Shown here piece after piece: positions 60,701 through 62,843 of a stretch of 64,000 bases of DNA. The translations under genes and the position numbers were made by a program. Source of the stretch: Bacteroidetes bacterium UBA2364 (lineage in GTDB: Bacteria > Bacteroidota > Rhodothermia > Rhodothermales > UBA2364); assembly GCA_002344075.1 (NCBI GenBank), contig DDTM01000126.1:62001-126000 (forward strand). The letters run 5' to 3'. The notes under the pieces are model-generated. The model searched no databases. It saw nothing but the letters and a program-made list of their open reading frames with translations, and was not told the DNA's origin. Position 1 is the stretch's first letter, and each line of letters begins with the position of its first letter.

Positions 60701-62455
60701 ACCGTTGGTGTAGCTTCCCTGAGAAGCATTTGCCTGAACCAACGTCAAACTCGCAGGCAACAAATCCCGAACAATGAGATTGGTGGCATTACTCGGACCA
60801 AAGTTATGCACATTAATGGTGTACATAAAGTTTTGGCCCACTCTTGGCGCCACGTTGTCCACTGTTTTGGTAACGCGGACATCGGCCATGACAGGCGAGG
60901 GAACAATAACGGGTGTTAGAATATTTTCGCCATCATCATTGGCATAGGTCGTTGCATTGGGATCCGGATCTGGCCCATCGGTAGATTGATCTGCCACAGG
61001 TTGGCCCGTTGGACTAAACGCCCCTACAACTGCCGTATTATAGTAAGGCCCCGTATTTGCTCCCGGCGTTACGGCCACGTCAAACGAAATCGTTCCCGTA
61101 GCGCCAACAGCAAGCGTAGAACTGGCCGCATTCAGCAATTGCACATCGGTAGTGCCGTTGTAAGCACTATTTATGGCCAAGGTACCCGTTGCTGCAAGAT
61201 TAGAAACCGTAAATGAAGTGCCCGGAAACGCCGCAAAGAGGTCGTCATAAACCTGCACACTACTAAGCGGCGTGGTCCCAAAGTTCTCCACCACCATGCT
61301 AAACGAAACATTGAAGGCCGCCGTTGTGCCCGTTAGTGCCGTTACCCGTTTAGAAATCCCGATGCGTGGACTTTCAGTAAATGTTACGGGCGTTGGATCG
61401 TCTTCGCCAGGTTCCGAGGCATTACAATTATTATTCGGATCTGTGGCCGTACCATTGTCCGAAACATCCGAAATGGTAGTCCCATTTTCTACACCTGTCG
61501 CCGTGACATAATTATAATATGGACCTAAATTTGCCCCCGGTGTCACCCGTACCGTAAAGAAAATAGATCCATAACCACCCGGCGCCAATGTCCCACCAGC
61601 CGTTAAAAGATTCTGATCGCTTCCCCCATTAAAGGAACCATTAATGGTCAAACCCGCGCTTGCACTCAACGAGCCAGCCACAATAGAAAACGTGGCCCCA
61701 GAAAAGGCAGTGGTCAAGTTGTCTGTTACTTGTACGCTACTAAGAGTAGTGGAACCTAAGTTTTGTACCGTTACCCGATACCGGACATCGAAGGTCCCGT
61801 TGTTGTTGTTTTTAACAAACTCAATGGCTTTCGCCGCACCAATCGCCCTGGTTAAACGGGTCACTGTTGCACTGGCGGAAAGAATACTCGTAGGGGCCAA
61901 TGAGCTTGCCGTAGGAGTTAATACATCTGCCTCATTGGTGATGGGCGTTGTCATGCTACAATTACACATGGAATTCGCCACCACAGTTGCTTGTACCGAT
62001 GCCTTTTCTTCCGGCTCTTTTAACCCAAGTACCCAACTTTTAAGCACTGCCCCTTCGCCTGAAACAGCCCATGAAAGCACCAGACCAACGGCATTTTCCG
62101 ACTTAACCGGAATTCGGTTGGAACCCACCTTCAAAGACGCCACAGCAACAAGGTTTTGGTCGCAATCCCGTACTTCAAGTGTATTCCGAACGGAATTCCC
62201 CAAAGTGGCAACCTGCACATCCACCCACTGCGCCTCGCCGCCCTCATCCAACGCCATACACGCTGACACCAAGCGGCCAGAGTCGGTTACCGAAAAAGCT
62301 TCTTGCCCCTCAATGACAAAACCAACTGATTTTTCAGGGTTATAGCCCATTATAGTGTGTCCAGGACCAGCAGCCCACACCACCGATTGGAGCAACAAAA
62401 TGACACTGCCAAGTACGCTTATTTTTGATACCTGAAGGCGGAACAAGAAACTCAT
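27758..62455 (-). CDS. Giant secreted DUF11-repeat protein with T9SS sorting signal (about 11,565 aa)
   Basis: A single uninterrupted frame of 34.7 kb. I start it at ATG 62455, which gives a good signal peptide (FLFRLQVSKISVLGSVILLL, cut near VVWA|AGPG); the longer frame from 62581 would put 42 residues before it. Order of parts: signal peptide; N-terminal module with two related beta domains; about 87 tandem repeats of about 120 residues of the DUF11 type (PF01345; consensus K-V-N-P--G--V-FTV-V-N-GPN-AT-V-V-D-LPAGL); a non-repeat module of about 500 residues; and a T9SS type A sorting domain. The composition (T, N, S, V, A, G; very few cysteines) fits an extracellular fibre or adhesin. Mass is roughly 1.2 MDa by residue count. 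Role is inferred: surface attachment, predation or a cell-surface stalk. Exported across the outer membrane by type IX secretion. Divergent from queF; ends at a terminator. Confidence 0.93.
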   Translation of the reverse strand: MSFLFRLQVSKISVLGSVILLLQSVVWAAGPGHTIMGYNPEKSVGFVIEGQEAFSVTDSGRLVSACMALDEGGEAQWVDVQVATLGNSVRNTLEVRDCDQNLVAVASLKVGSNRIPVKSENAVGLVLSWAVSGEGAVLKSWVLGLKEPEEKASVQATVVANSMCNCSMTTPITNEADVLTPTASSLAPTSILSASATVTRLTRAIGAAKAIEFVKNNNNGTFDVRYRVTVQNLGSTTLSSVQVTDNLTTAFSGATFSIVAGSLSASAGLTINGSFNGGSDQNLLTAGGTLAPGGYGSIFFTVRVTPGANLGPYYNYVTATGVENGTTISDVSDNGTATDPNNNCNASEPGEDDPTPVTFTESPRIGISKRVTALTGTTAAFNVSFSMVVENFGTTPLSSVQVYDDLFAAFPGTSFTVSNLAATGTLAINSAYNGTTDVQLLNAASSTLAVGATGTISFDVAVTPGANTGPYYNTAVVGAFSPTGQPVADQSTDGPDPDPNATTYANDDGENILTPVIVPSPVMADVRVTKTVDNVAPRVGQNFMYTINVHNFGPSNATNLIVRDLLPASLTLVQANASQGSYTNGTGDWNIGSLPVGQSVILQLTVNTTSTSAVVNTAAVLSQTETDPVSGNNTSSVTILANNLADVSVSKTVSNAAPRVGETITFTIYAQNCGPQTATNVQITDLLPAGFTLVQANATQGTYNSTTGVWSVGTLGATCCKQAELHLTAIVNTSSPLTNTATVTGMDQTDPIPSNNTSSVAINPSNPVDISVTKTVNNLTPLLNEVVTFTISAQNLGPNPATGVAVTDLLPAALTLLQASPMVGTYASGTGIWTIGDLAVGQTAILQIAARVNATSAAITNTASVTAVTQTETITSNNTASATLLATNPADLRVAKTVSNLVPNIGDTVTFTVVVSNYGPNDASAVVVNDLLPAGLTYRQASATQGTYVSGTGVWTVGALPTGQSAMLQIAATVASSGSLSNTATVSNSPETDPVSSNNSSTATISGTAVTTTPMADVAVSKTADNLVPTVGQTVNFTITVRNNGPDTATGLQLTDVFPAGLTLAQSSATQGTFSSNIWNVGTLPIGGTATLQLATTLTTSGTITNSISVTAQTEIDPISANNSSSVTINGQNGADLNITKTSSTLTPLVGDAVTYTITVRNNGPAVASAVQVSDVLPVQVTMATNSATRGTYAAGVWTIGTMAVGQTEVLTIAVTPNTAGTITNTAVVSSSNPDPQTANNTSTSTMLATPPTVPTTADVSVKKTVDKLTANVGEVVTFTVVVENHGPITATGITVTESIPAGLTLVQTSATQGTYNTGTSTWTVGSLPIGQSAVLQLAMRVTATGVQTNTVTLATTTTDPVSGNNTSSASVNSAEGADVQVTKTVDRVRFNTGELATFNIVVKNNGPNATSALVVRDLLPSGLSLVQANPSQGAYVSGIGDWTIGVLPVGQSVVLQLVATVVSTGAITNTASVLSATPSDPVSANNSSSVTLNGQTVSDLAIKKTADKLTAVVGETVTFMVTITNYGPNEATSVTVNDVVPAGITLVSTNPSQGSYAANVWTVGTLPSGQSAMMTMTGTVNTTGAITNTASTTHANDPQSANNSSSVTINASQASDIAVTKSVDKLVVSQNEVVTFTVTARNNGPSSATAVTITDLLPTANFTIVQASPSNGTYTNATGVWNIGALAVGQTATLQIAARVLTTGALTNTATRTATTPSDNQSANDVATVTINAANQSDLAVTKIVDKVSVNVGETVTYLVTVKNFGPNTATSVVLNDLLPGTLTLSQANVSQGSYAAGTGVWTVGDIPNGQQATMMLTATVNTTGAITNTASVVYANDPITANNTGTVTINSAQMADLSIRKVPDNLNPSISDKITYTVTVTNHGPNTANSVVVTDLLPSNLTYIQYSATQGSYSNTTGLWNIGSITSGQHVVMLITARVNATGVITNTAAITSSSVPDPVSANNSSTALVNGFETVDMQVIKTASNYVPRVGDVVVYTVTVMNHGPSPATNVTVNEPIPASLRLIQANPSKGTYNSTTGIWTVGNLPAGQSVVMYLVTQVRTRGTILNTASVSSTQTDSDNGNNSGGTTIDDPESADLSVMKTVDNLTPRQGETVNFTVTVRNYGPDDAAGVTVTDLLPSTDFAILQSNATQGTYNTTTGVWTVGNVPLGQLAVLQVAAQVRTTGTLTNTATVTGTYPDPQADNNTSIARVNASNAADLAVYKTVDKLTPNTGETIIYTVRVTNNGPNNATAVTLTDAIPVGLTLQTSSATRGSYAAGIWTIGDIPVGQTETLQIAARVDQAGAIANTALLIYANDPITANNTSTATINAATAADLSIAKTVDTAIAKVDDVVNFTVLVTNHGPNTATTVSVVDTLPAGLQLVQGNVTTGTLTGTTWAIPSLSAGQTATLSLAARVLTAGSHTNIAQVSAATTDPQSANNSSSSTVTTSLNADVGIAKTVNNLTPRVGENVTWTITVTNYGPNNATGVVATESLPAGLTLVQSSATQGSYNTGTNQWTIGNLPAGQSAVLQLATTVVQTGALTNNISVTRNETDNNAANNSSSATINASNAADLTVAKTANTLLPTAGQQVTFSVTVRNNGPNPATNVRVVDTVPAGMTLVQTSATQGSYSTGTSQWTIGNMAVGDMAILTMVATVNTTTTGAIVNTATVSNTPETDPISANNTSSVTLNAAAQVADLEVRKSVDKLVAVRDELVTFTVTIHNYGPNDAQNVSIADNVPAGIILVNSNASQGSYAANVWTIGTIPVGRSVSLVMLGRVTATTGAISNTAAVISNPLTTTDPVGFNNTSTVTVNASEAADLSIAKTVDKLVANVNDVVTFTIQVANRGPNQANSVTVNDLLNSTSFTFLQSSATKGTYDSNTGIWSVGSMVVGETVTLQLAARVVATGSRTNTATVTSATSDPQLSDNTSSATVNATNASDVVVTKTVDKPRANVGETVTFTVTVTNYGPNTATALTLNEVFSTAALALAQVNVTQGTYNTGSNVWTIGDLATGRSVVMQFTGTIAAAGSVTNTASVTYANDPQAANNSSSATVNATQASDIAVSKTADKLVVNTNEVVTFTVTATNNGPNDATALTITDLLPTATYTILSSSPSLGSYNPTTGAWTIAGLSVGSTAILQIAARVLVTGTIGNTATVTSVTPSDLITANNTASVTLNSSTASDLALTKTVDRLVANVNDVVTFTVTLRNNGPNAATSVNVNDVIPAGFTLVQSSATQGTYAANVWAVGDVPVGTVATLQLAGRVTVAGPISNTASVSHANDPITVNNSSTATVNAAQAADIAVTKAVDKLVVNTNEVVTFTVTARNNGPNDASVVRLTDLLPSANFTIVTASPSVGTYNNGSGLWDVGALTVGQTATLQIAARILTAGALTNTVTRTATTPADPISANDVAMATINAATGADMQIIKTVDKAAPTTGETVTFTVTVRNNGPNTATAVTVTDIFPGTTQLTLLQANVTRGTYNSGALPHLWTLGDMVTGQTETLTLTARVVGSGSIVNTAAVNTTTTDPVSSNNSSSASVNAGNNADISVAKTLDKLTANTSEVVTYTVTVRNNGPAQATGLTVRDLLPTGVQYLNATATQGGYVSGSGDWSIGTLPAGQAVVLQIAARVTSTSGSITNTAIVTALNETDPVSSNNTSTAVLNATQGADIAVTKTVNNVSPQIGDLVTFTVTVQNFGPNTATNLVIRDNVPGGITLVQANPSRGTYAGGLWTIGSLPVGQSVMLTLSGTVTTNGTITNTAQVESVTESDPITANNTSSASLNSIRAADLSVSKTVDNLTPKVGDIISYVVTVHNAGPSVANSVRVQDVLPSTTTLTQASPSQGTFGGSTWNVGTLAVGQTAVMQILATVNTLGGGVNIVTASATETDPQTANNTASAAINAGVQMADLSVQKTVDKLTAVVGETVTYSVVLHNFGPNTATSVNVTDTVPGALTGAVYNVSTGTYDGSNWTITSLPVGQSATLQITGTVNATGTITNTATVSSSIFDPVNANNTSRASVNASRSADVSVRKTVDKLTPIVGETVTFTVIATNHGPNTATNVNVTDSVPVGLTLVNASTTQGTYSGGIWNIGSLPVGQSVVMMLSATVGNTGTINNTATISATETDPQSANNTSIATLNASRSADLSVNKTVDNLNPKVGDTIVYTVTVTNNGPNNATNVSVADNVPSNVTMISQTTSQGTYNGNVWTVNTLPVGQTATLVYATTVQAAGGITNTAVASATETDPVMANNTSVVSLNATNRADLSVRKTVDNITPKTGDNVTFTVMVMNHGPNSASNVTVADALPAGLALVQANTTQGTYAGNTWTIGSLPVGQSVMLTLTATVGNTGQITNQATVSGTETDPVAGNNSSSVSINASRAADVALMKTVDNLAPKTGDNVTYTVRVTNYGPNTATGVMVTDMIPGGVTLVQSNATQGSYVSATGLWTVGSLPVGQSALLTITTTANTTGTITNSSSITAANEPDPQTANNSSSASINVSRGADLAVYKTVDKLTPRTGETVVFTVTVRNFGPNNATTVSVADALPAGLTMTNTTATRGVFAANTWIIGALAVGQSETLQISATVGSTGIITNTAVVSNPTEPDPIPANNTSAATLNASTSADLSVAKTVDNAAPKQGDTVVFAIRVTNNGPNNATGVAVSELLPTGLTLVQSNATQGSYASGTGVWTIGSLPTGQQVTLNLTARVTGTGVLTNTASILSANEPDPQAANNTSSAAVNSSVGADLSVQKTVDKLDPKTGDTVVFTVTLRNNGPNTATGIEVTDLLPAGLTLLQANATTGTYTAGTGRWALSSLPVNQMAILQIAARVDNTGAITNTATITAATETDPVSVNNTSSAGINVSRAADVSVAKMVDKLDPKTGDTVVFSVLVRNDGPNPATTVTVTDVLPVGVTLLQSNTTRGSFVPASGTWSVGTLNVGQSATMQLAVRVENTGTITNTATVVNLAEPDPISANNTSSASINASRAADVAIVKTVDQLVPKTGDVVNFTVTVRNYGPNPATSVSVLDALPAGLTLVQGNVSQGSVVGSTWTVGTLNVGQAAVWQIAARVNNLGQITNLATVNNPSEPDPLTINNTASATINATQGADLSVRKTVDNAAPKQGDTVNFTVTVQNNGPNVASAVTLNDILPAGLTLAQVNTTTGNYAANVWTIGTLPVGQSATMVITATVLTATQITNTASVSNTPETDPVSGNNTSAATINATRAADVSVAKGVDKLDPKTGDTVLFTVTARNHGPNSASAVAVTDVLPAGLTLVQANATQGTFASGTGIWTVGNLPVGQLAVLQLAARVENTGTITNAATIANTPEPDPVAANNTSTAAINASRAADVSIAKAVNNAAPKTGDTVVFAIEVTNYGPNPATAVSVTDAIPSALTLLQANATQGTFTGSTWTVGNLPVGQKVLLQLTASVNQTGTIVNTATVSATEPDPVSANNTSTATLNATRAADLSVSKTVSNLTPILGDVVTYNITVTNHGPNPATTVSVMDLLPAGLTLRQANATQGSYASGVWAVGVLPVGQSAVLQLAAQVDQAAQITNTALVANPSEPDPVSANNTSSATINATRGADVALYKTVDKLAPNTGERVTFTLTARNFGPNTASAVSVTDLLPAGLTFVSSSATRGTYAAATGLWSIGVLASGQSETLNIVANVTNNGVIVNSATISNTPEPDPQTANNATTATINAATAADLALAKTVDNLAPKSGDTITYTVTLRNNGPNNATGIIVADLVPNGLTLIQASPSQGTYTAASGTWTVGAVANGQTVTLQLAARVDNTGSIVNTASVTASDQPDPIASNNTSAASINGSIRADVQVSKTIDKATPIVGETVVYTVTVRNNGPNNATGLAVTDQLPAGLTLQNATTSQGTFASGTGIWTIGTLPVGQSVTLTLSARVDASGSITNTASVTAQTEPDPVANNNTSNAIITSGIRADVSVRKTVSNLSPKLDDIVTFTVQVSNYGPSPATTVLVNDTLPAGLTLQQSSVTQGSYDAATGRWSIGNMPSGQTVVMMMTARVTATGPLSNTATVSAMETDPVTTNNSSTAMINGTNTADVAVAKWVDNLTPKVDDIVNYTVRVTNYGPNIATNVRLTDVLPTGMALVTHATTQGAFAPATGLWTIGTIPVNQSVTMNLAIRISAAGTFTNTVTVTANETDPQTGNNTSVSVLNASRAADVAVYKTSDKLTPNVGEKVTFTVTVRNFGPNIANNVSVTDLFPASMQPVVATTTRGSYAGGIWTIGQLGIGQAEVMQVVGTVAASGTIINTAIVSADEADPIPSNNSSYATLNASIAADLEVIKSVSNLTPKVGDVVTFTVNLRNYGPNTATLVNLNDVLPAGLTLQQTSVTQGSMTNGNWAVGTILAGRSATLQIAARVDATGAITNVASVSANEFDPISANNVSQATINGTRTADLVMTKMVDNLVPKQNDIVTWTLTVQNLGPNVATGVNVFDLIPTASLALVQASPSQGTFNAGAWNVGTLAVGQTAVMQLATRITSVGPITNTAVASATEADPITGNNTSAATLNATVAADMAVVKTVDNLTPKTGDTINYTVRVTNHGPNIANQVIATDLIPAGLTYLQANTTQGTYTAGNGQWSIGTLAVGQSATLQIAARVDNTGTITNNATVTASEPDPLNANNASSATVNATKAADIGVTKTVSNLVPKTDDVISFTVTVRNNGPNPATNVQVNDTLPAGLSLIQTSATQGAYASNTGVWTIGALPVGQIAVMNIAAKVTNTGTIVNTAIASATETDPVTANNTSQATINANRATDLAVYNTVDNLAPNTGDRVTYTVLARNNGPNDATNVAVADLLPAGLTFVSATSTRGQYQNGQWTIGALAAGQAETLLITTTVGQTGAITTTAIISGTEPDPIPANNTSVATIRSVTSADLEIRKTVDALAPKMGDRVTFTIALKNNGPNDATNVTVADAIPAGMTFVNASASRGTYSAATGVWSVGSVPNGQSVLLQIIATVNTVGPITNTATATATEPDPISANNVSSATVNVSLAVDVAVVKTVDNLTPKTGDTIHYTVTVWNHGPNTATGIAVTDVIPTGMTLLNTSTSQGTYNTGNSQWGVGTLAVGQAAQMVIALRVENTGLVTNTATVISTEPDPILANNSSSATTNATRAADLAVTKTVDNLVPKTGDNITYTVVVTNHGPNVATNVSIADNVPAGTTLVQSSATQGTFNTNVWTVGTIPVGQSALLRYVATVTTTGTVMNTAVVSGTEPDPQTANNTSVVTINAIKAADVGLAKTVDNLTPKTGDTVHFTVTVRNYGPNVATNVAVDDVLPAGITLLQGNATQGIYTAGNWNIGTLAVGQGAVLQLAVKVDNIGRITNTATVSATETDPITANNTSSATINGTQTADLAVYKTLDKLAPRTGEQISFTVLVTNHGPNNATAVAVDDVLPAGLTFQNASATRGAYATGVWTIGNLPVGQSETLTLTALVNNTGAITNTAIVAATQPDPIPSNNTSSAIVNASTAADVAVVKTVDQAAPKAGDTVNFTVKVTNYGPNTANNVAAQDLLPSGLTLVQSNATQGTYAGATGVWNIGTLAVGQSSTLTLTVKVEGEGIFTNRATVTATETDPIPANNTSSATVNASQTADVAVRKTVDQLAPKTGDVVNFTVVATNYGPNAASGVQVTDVVPSGLTLVQANTSVGTYTPANGKWTIGPLAAGQSVVMNIAARVEQTGIITNTATITALESDPVPSNNTSSASVNASQAADMAVLKTVDKVDPKAGDVVYFTITAQNHGPNNATSVVVTDALPAGLSLVQASPSQGTYVAGTGAWSIGSVAAGQSVVMTIAARVDNTGAIVNTATITATEPDPQIANNISAATVNATRAADVVVVKTADNLAPKTDDLVTYSVVIRNYGPNPATNVSVADNVPAGTTLVQASATQGTYATGTWTIGSIAVGQGAIMQMVVRVNNTGVIPNTAVVSATETDPVPANNTSTATLNASRAADIAVRKTVSNLAPKVSDLVTFNVTVTNHGPNPATNVVVVDAVPAGLTLVQSAATQGAYTGGNWTVGALPVGQSATLQMTVRVDNEGAITNTANASATEPDPQAANNVSVATLNASRAADMAVQKTVDNLAPKEGDLITYTVLVRNYGPNTATNVSVADNVPAGVTLVQASATQGAFNANVWTIGTMEVGQSALLNITVRVGTTGAIQNTAVVSATERDPQIANNTSVAWVNASKAADVAITKTADVYAPKTGDLVNYTVTVRNYGPNPATTVSVTDLLPAGISLVQHNTTQGAYDTATGKWTIGTLPVGQAVTMNLTVRINNTGRMTNTATVTATELDPQTANNESSATINASQAADVAVEKTVDRLAVRTAESVTFRVKVTNYGPNPATNVKVDDVVPTGMTLLQSNTSQGTYAAGEWNIGNLPVGQSVVLEMTMRVEQDGRFTNTAIVSATQFDPELANNTSSSAVNVSTAADLRVAATANNLAPKVGDVVTFSVTVQNFGPNHASGVNVSNPIPTGTSLIKASATQGTFNPATGTWNIGTLPSGQIVLLQLAVTVNTTGMLMNNAVVSASEPDPIMVNNESSAALNASQAADVAVRKQVDNLVPKVGDIVNFTVTAQNFGPNAASAVTVADVIPAGVTLVQANTTAGTYGGGTWNIGALPVGQSVVLQIAARVTSTGETTNTATISATELDPVLNNNTSAATINATQAADVTVTKSVDKLDPKVGDRVAFTVTVKNNGPNTATNVSVADPIPSGMSLYQANAGQGTYAAGVWNIGTLPVGQSTTLTIAATVTATGQITNTAIVSATEPDPVLVNNTSVASVNAFQAADVAVVKTTDNAVPNEGDRVTFSVKVTNYGPNTATAVSVADVLPAGLRLDQANATQGAYNAGTWAVGTLPVGQSATLSMTTTVLNKGTIVNLATVSATEQDPIAVNNTSTATLNAASNADLELKKTANTLAPKVGDVVTFTLTLRNNGPVASAGVKVSDVLPAGLSFVSAAPAAEYDTATGEWNIGAVPVGQTRTLQIATRVNTAGPITNTATITAGTPTDPVASNNSSAVTLNADNTVDMEVVKTVNDVTPTLGDEITFTLNVRNYGPNTATNVKVTDVIPAGLTVVGSTPANVWNPSTSVWNIGTMAPNAVQRLQITVRVDAIGQITNTATIAADQPDPFAGNNSSAATINGSAYADLSLTKTASNLRPNLGDDVVFTVSIHNDGPNAATNVRVADPLPASLSLSSSSASRGAYVAGVWNVGTLQSGESAILQMTTRVLVPGTITNTAEVSSASPADPDSTPGNGANEDDRATVVLNAPEAADLALRKEVDLPQAGIGQKVKFIVSLSNNGPNTATNIRIEEAVAAGLRVEKVTPTVGSFDGTDWIVPSLDPGSTASIEVEATVTRTGLLTNRVQVLHADQFDPVSANNRASAAVTTAPVADVRIIKTADTLRPQVGNEVTFQVIVTNDGPDVASSVTVQDVLPSSLTFVAASTSAGTFSGSAWQVGRLAVGQSATLHLTARVNVSGQIVNLATVANIGERDVNPGNNAANITINATKAADLAVTKSVDNTTPTVGSNVVFTVRVTNNGPDTATNIRITDLLPEGLRYVSAVPSAGTFDSRNWSFASLPLGASATLQITTEVTRTGFLNNTAFVSASDIFDPILANNEATASINAAKAADLAIQKTVSKLNPTPNETITYTVEVTNNGPDNAGGVAVTDLLPSGLDLVTTSPARGAFTNGVWNIGTVAKGEKVILTIAAQVRASGAIVNTASISASDVFDPISANNTSSATVNSPIGADLALTKSANTATPSIGGNVVFTITLTNNGPRSASGIIVDDLLPADLTFVDATVTGGSFNGARWSVPSLAVGASQSLTLTAKVNNSGFIRNTATISAANEFDPITANNTAFVVVNAALGADLAITKTVNKLNPSANEVITFTLNVSNNGPNRADNITVKDVLPSGLEFVSASASQGNFAGDTWSIATLGLGQQVALQIAARVRSSGAISNTATITGASLPDPVVVNNTSTATINAAGAQADLSVSKTVDNLSKGLGETAAFTIALSNAGPDVATGVKLTDTLPNGLTLRVASATRGTFVNGVWNVGTVAVGETVLLKIDAEITANGTITNTATITAADQADPVAANNTSSATLNSGAAADLSVVKTVDNLLPKVGDRIIYKVQVTNAGPKHATDVAVTDLLPAGLRQVVVSPSKGTFENGIWSVGTVAVGETAILQIATEVLQTGNITNTAFISNSSPADPVTTNNRSSVTISGDPQAKSADLVMYKSVNNSAPTTDDTVTFTLIVSNNGPDHASGVTVNDLLPSGLRYVDHNAASGQYDGTTGQWTVGALNKGASATLQIRAKVGSVGPIINIAQIAAANEPDPNRSNNSAIVQLNAEKGPGVADIVVKKVVNNLRPTVGSTVEFTISAKNLGPDPATNVSILETLPPGLTFVSATTSKGYLNGQIWQISALAVDETAELKVVTKVTAPGALKNTAVKIQSDQSDPINANNESDVSVSVANAADIAVNKTADNIRPEVGSNVTFVVTVTNNGPDAATNVEVTDLLPMGLELVVVSPSVGTWGNNKWKIGSLALGQTVQMQMTTRVMMRGSNQNTATVSASDQPDPVPSNNAATVTVNALERPVDLSVSKRVDKSAPSVGQNVTYTIVLRNESLVNATGVQVQDNLPEGLQYLSHRVTHGQFNPDNGIWLVGNHEAAKVDSLFITAKVVSGAAGLRITNRVDIVTMDQTEGNGFNNTAMVSINVTNLPPTDLSISQVVTPQVTQPGGALKLAVTAVNNGPQTAANALLTVQLPPETVYNSTTLLPNGWSLDAPTSGTSGRVRFSVPTFTTGASVSFELALTTLTTVSNGTNFTVVSSVVSDHPETTLANNAVQSVVSVADRYDLSIEAYTNNPIASYGENVELNYTVRNLGPAGANGVQVTNTLPSGLVNPVLISTSQGTYVTSNGAWSIGSVGNGGAVTLRIRATVATNATSYTNIADIVCNVGCADTNPANNRAILVISPQQSSSALYGGVESNGDRAMDLNHAWAQTRLEMLTAPVSAMISAKIEGPVTRFTEASTIGLSGTTPPVKQVLPQIGPSGAQALDQTPSWIIGQTNAQAVYGVDYMLSGRRLAAALVMQSQRALYEHTKAVCDRLGGAVLESVETILVNGRPFVLQKLTAPDGKVDYAISFVAYNTGSGFTVDSRFTLAEYQIPGTASDVLNFQLWSVDKAATAGLVQTTLQTLQAQGNLTFLNDVSSTPATPKVFVRSGRAMGNGTMLLEIQNNGGARNVTIQAETRTTESGTWSATRTWTRQLDTVTTDTVQVSLGSLYFDVRFRMTNDTTTDRDQLYFSDGAWGYNNNSGAATINTFTVTSDSPGRPSVGIFPFERNARVAGTLTGSTWMSLFRYVAPGRRPADLSGGLYQYIEFEARGNQPVEVQLIKSSVTNWDQFRKTVNLTSSLQRYKIPLNQFGRLGGGTLSLNDLELLGFYVRNDQPYAQPFDLEVRRVRLVTESYVPIESEQTLPENLVLEQNYPNPFNPSTNIRFSLPQPGKVTLAVYDVLGRRIAVLLNEVREVGNYEVRFDASNLPNGTYFYSVSAGGKTVTKKMILLK
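27761..28030 (-). other. Type IX secretion (Por) sorting domain, type A
   Basis: The last 85-90 residues carry LEQNYPNPFNPSTNIRFSL, VTLAVYDVLGRRIAVL, EVRFDASNLPNGTYFYSV and the end KTVTKKMILLK. This is the C-terminal signal that sends Bacteroidota/FCB proteins through the type IX system to the cell surface, where it is normally cleaved off and the protein anchored. Confidence 0.95.
28031..29530 (-). other. Non-repeat C-terminal module of the giant protein
   Basis: About 500 residues between the last repeat and the sorting signal. The first half (MDLNHAWAQTRLEML, VYGVDYMLSGRRLAAALVMQ, FVAYNTGSGFTVDS) is mixed alpha/beta and holds one cysteine (AVCDRLGG). The second half (SVGIFPFERNARVAGTLTG, LYQYIEFEARGNQPVEVQL, LTSSLQRYKIPLNQFGRL, ELLGFYVRND) resembles a carbohydrate-binding-like jelly roll. 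Family not identified. Confidence 0.6.
29531..60889 (-). repeat. Array of about 87 tandem DUF11-type repeats
   Basis: Counted by hand from the protein: about 87 units with a mean length near 120 residues (about 360 bp). A typical unit opens AADVAVxKTVDNLxPKxGD, continues FTVxVxNxGPNxAT and DVLPAGLTLVQ, then TQGTYxxGxWxIGxLPVGQS, and closes ITNTAxVxATExDPxxxNNTSxATxNAS. Units in the middle of the array are the most alike; the last dozen (about 29.5-34.7 kb) and the first few are more divergent. The three units nearest the C-terminus (one with QVTQPGGALKL) are the most divergent. No DNA-level identity long enough to look like recent duplication was noticed. Confidence 0.9.
60890..62371 (-). other. 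N-terminal module of the giant protein
   Basis: About 494 residues before the repeat array. The first 150 residues are a globular part with several cysteines (SACMALDEG, VRDCDQN, MCNCSMT). Two related domains of about 180 residues follow, each with SSVQV-D-L, G-FS/TV, L-ING-(F/Y)NG---Q-LL, and V-PGAN-GPYYN, ending in an acidic DNGTATDPN / DGPDPDPNA segment. They resemble the DUF11 repeats only loosely and may be the capping end of the fibre. Confidence 0.7.
62372..62455 (-). other. Signal peptide of the giant protein
   Basis: 28 residues: a positively charged start (R, K), a hydrophobic core (SVLGSVILLLQSVV) and an A-x-A-like site (VWA before AGPG). It directs Sec export to the periplasm, the first step for T9SS cargo. 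Confidence 0.75.
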
Positions 62456-62843
62456 ATATGCTAACACGTAAAGTTGGGATGTTTTTCTATCAAGCCTATC
62501 CACACACGAAGCGTAGATCGCTGTGCCAAACTCCTTCAACTTTCGTGCCTTGATCAGAAAGTGACACCAAAATTTAAACATTTACACGCTTTTTGGGATT
62601 ATACGCCCTTACTGAAAATTCAATTCATTCACCTTCGCGCTATCAAATACAATTATATAAACACTTTTATAATACTTTACAATCATAACCATCACATAAT
62701 TCTTCATAGAGAACCTCCCGCTTCAATATCAAAGTGAGACTCGGAACTGCAAGAAATGAGTTTGGGCAACAATTAACGATCACCGGATCTCCCTGACTGT
62801 ATCTTATATGCCGTTTCTACATTCAATCTGAGACCTTATATAC
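62456..62843. other. Divergent intergenic region between the giant gene and queF
   Basis: 388 bp that must hold the promoters of two divergent genes. The middle (about 62640-62710) is AT-rich. A TTTG occurs near 62761 but no TAnnTTTG partner at the right distance. A + strand frame (62474-62737) and the N-terminal extension of the giant frame both run through it, but neither shows protein-like features. I see no preQ1 riboswitch pattern. Confidence 0.5.

Noticed and set aside
29531..60889. Regularly spaced short DNA repeats (for example ttatccaccgtttt) that look CRISPR-like at first sight.
   Set aside because: They encode the conserved KTVDNL start of each protein unit, the spacing is about 360 bp and the copies vary in sequence, unlike CRISPR repeats.
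27800..62400. Dozens of + strand open frames of 60-315 codons antisense to the giant gene, some sharing similar residues.
   Set aside because: They are shadows of the repeat array: their spacing follows the 360-bp unit, they have no signal or family features, and the - strand frame is continuous and clearly protein-like.
62456..62581. N-terminal 42-residue extension of the giant protein from ATG 62581.
   Set aside because: It would bury the signal peptide; the charged extension has no family likeness and ATG 62455 gives a normal signal.
62474..62737. An 87-codon + strand frame before queF.
   Set aside because: AT-rich intergenic sequence with composition unlike neighbouring proteins, overlapping the promoter region of two divergent genes.
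62700..62843. Possible preQ1 riboswitch before queF.
   Set aside because: I looked for the short stem followed by an A-rich tail typical of the preQ1-I class and did not find a convincing match.
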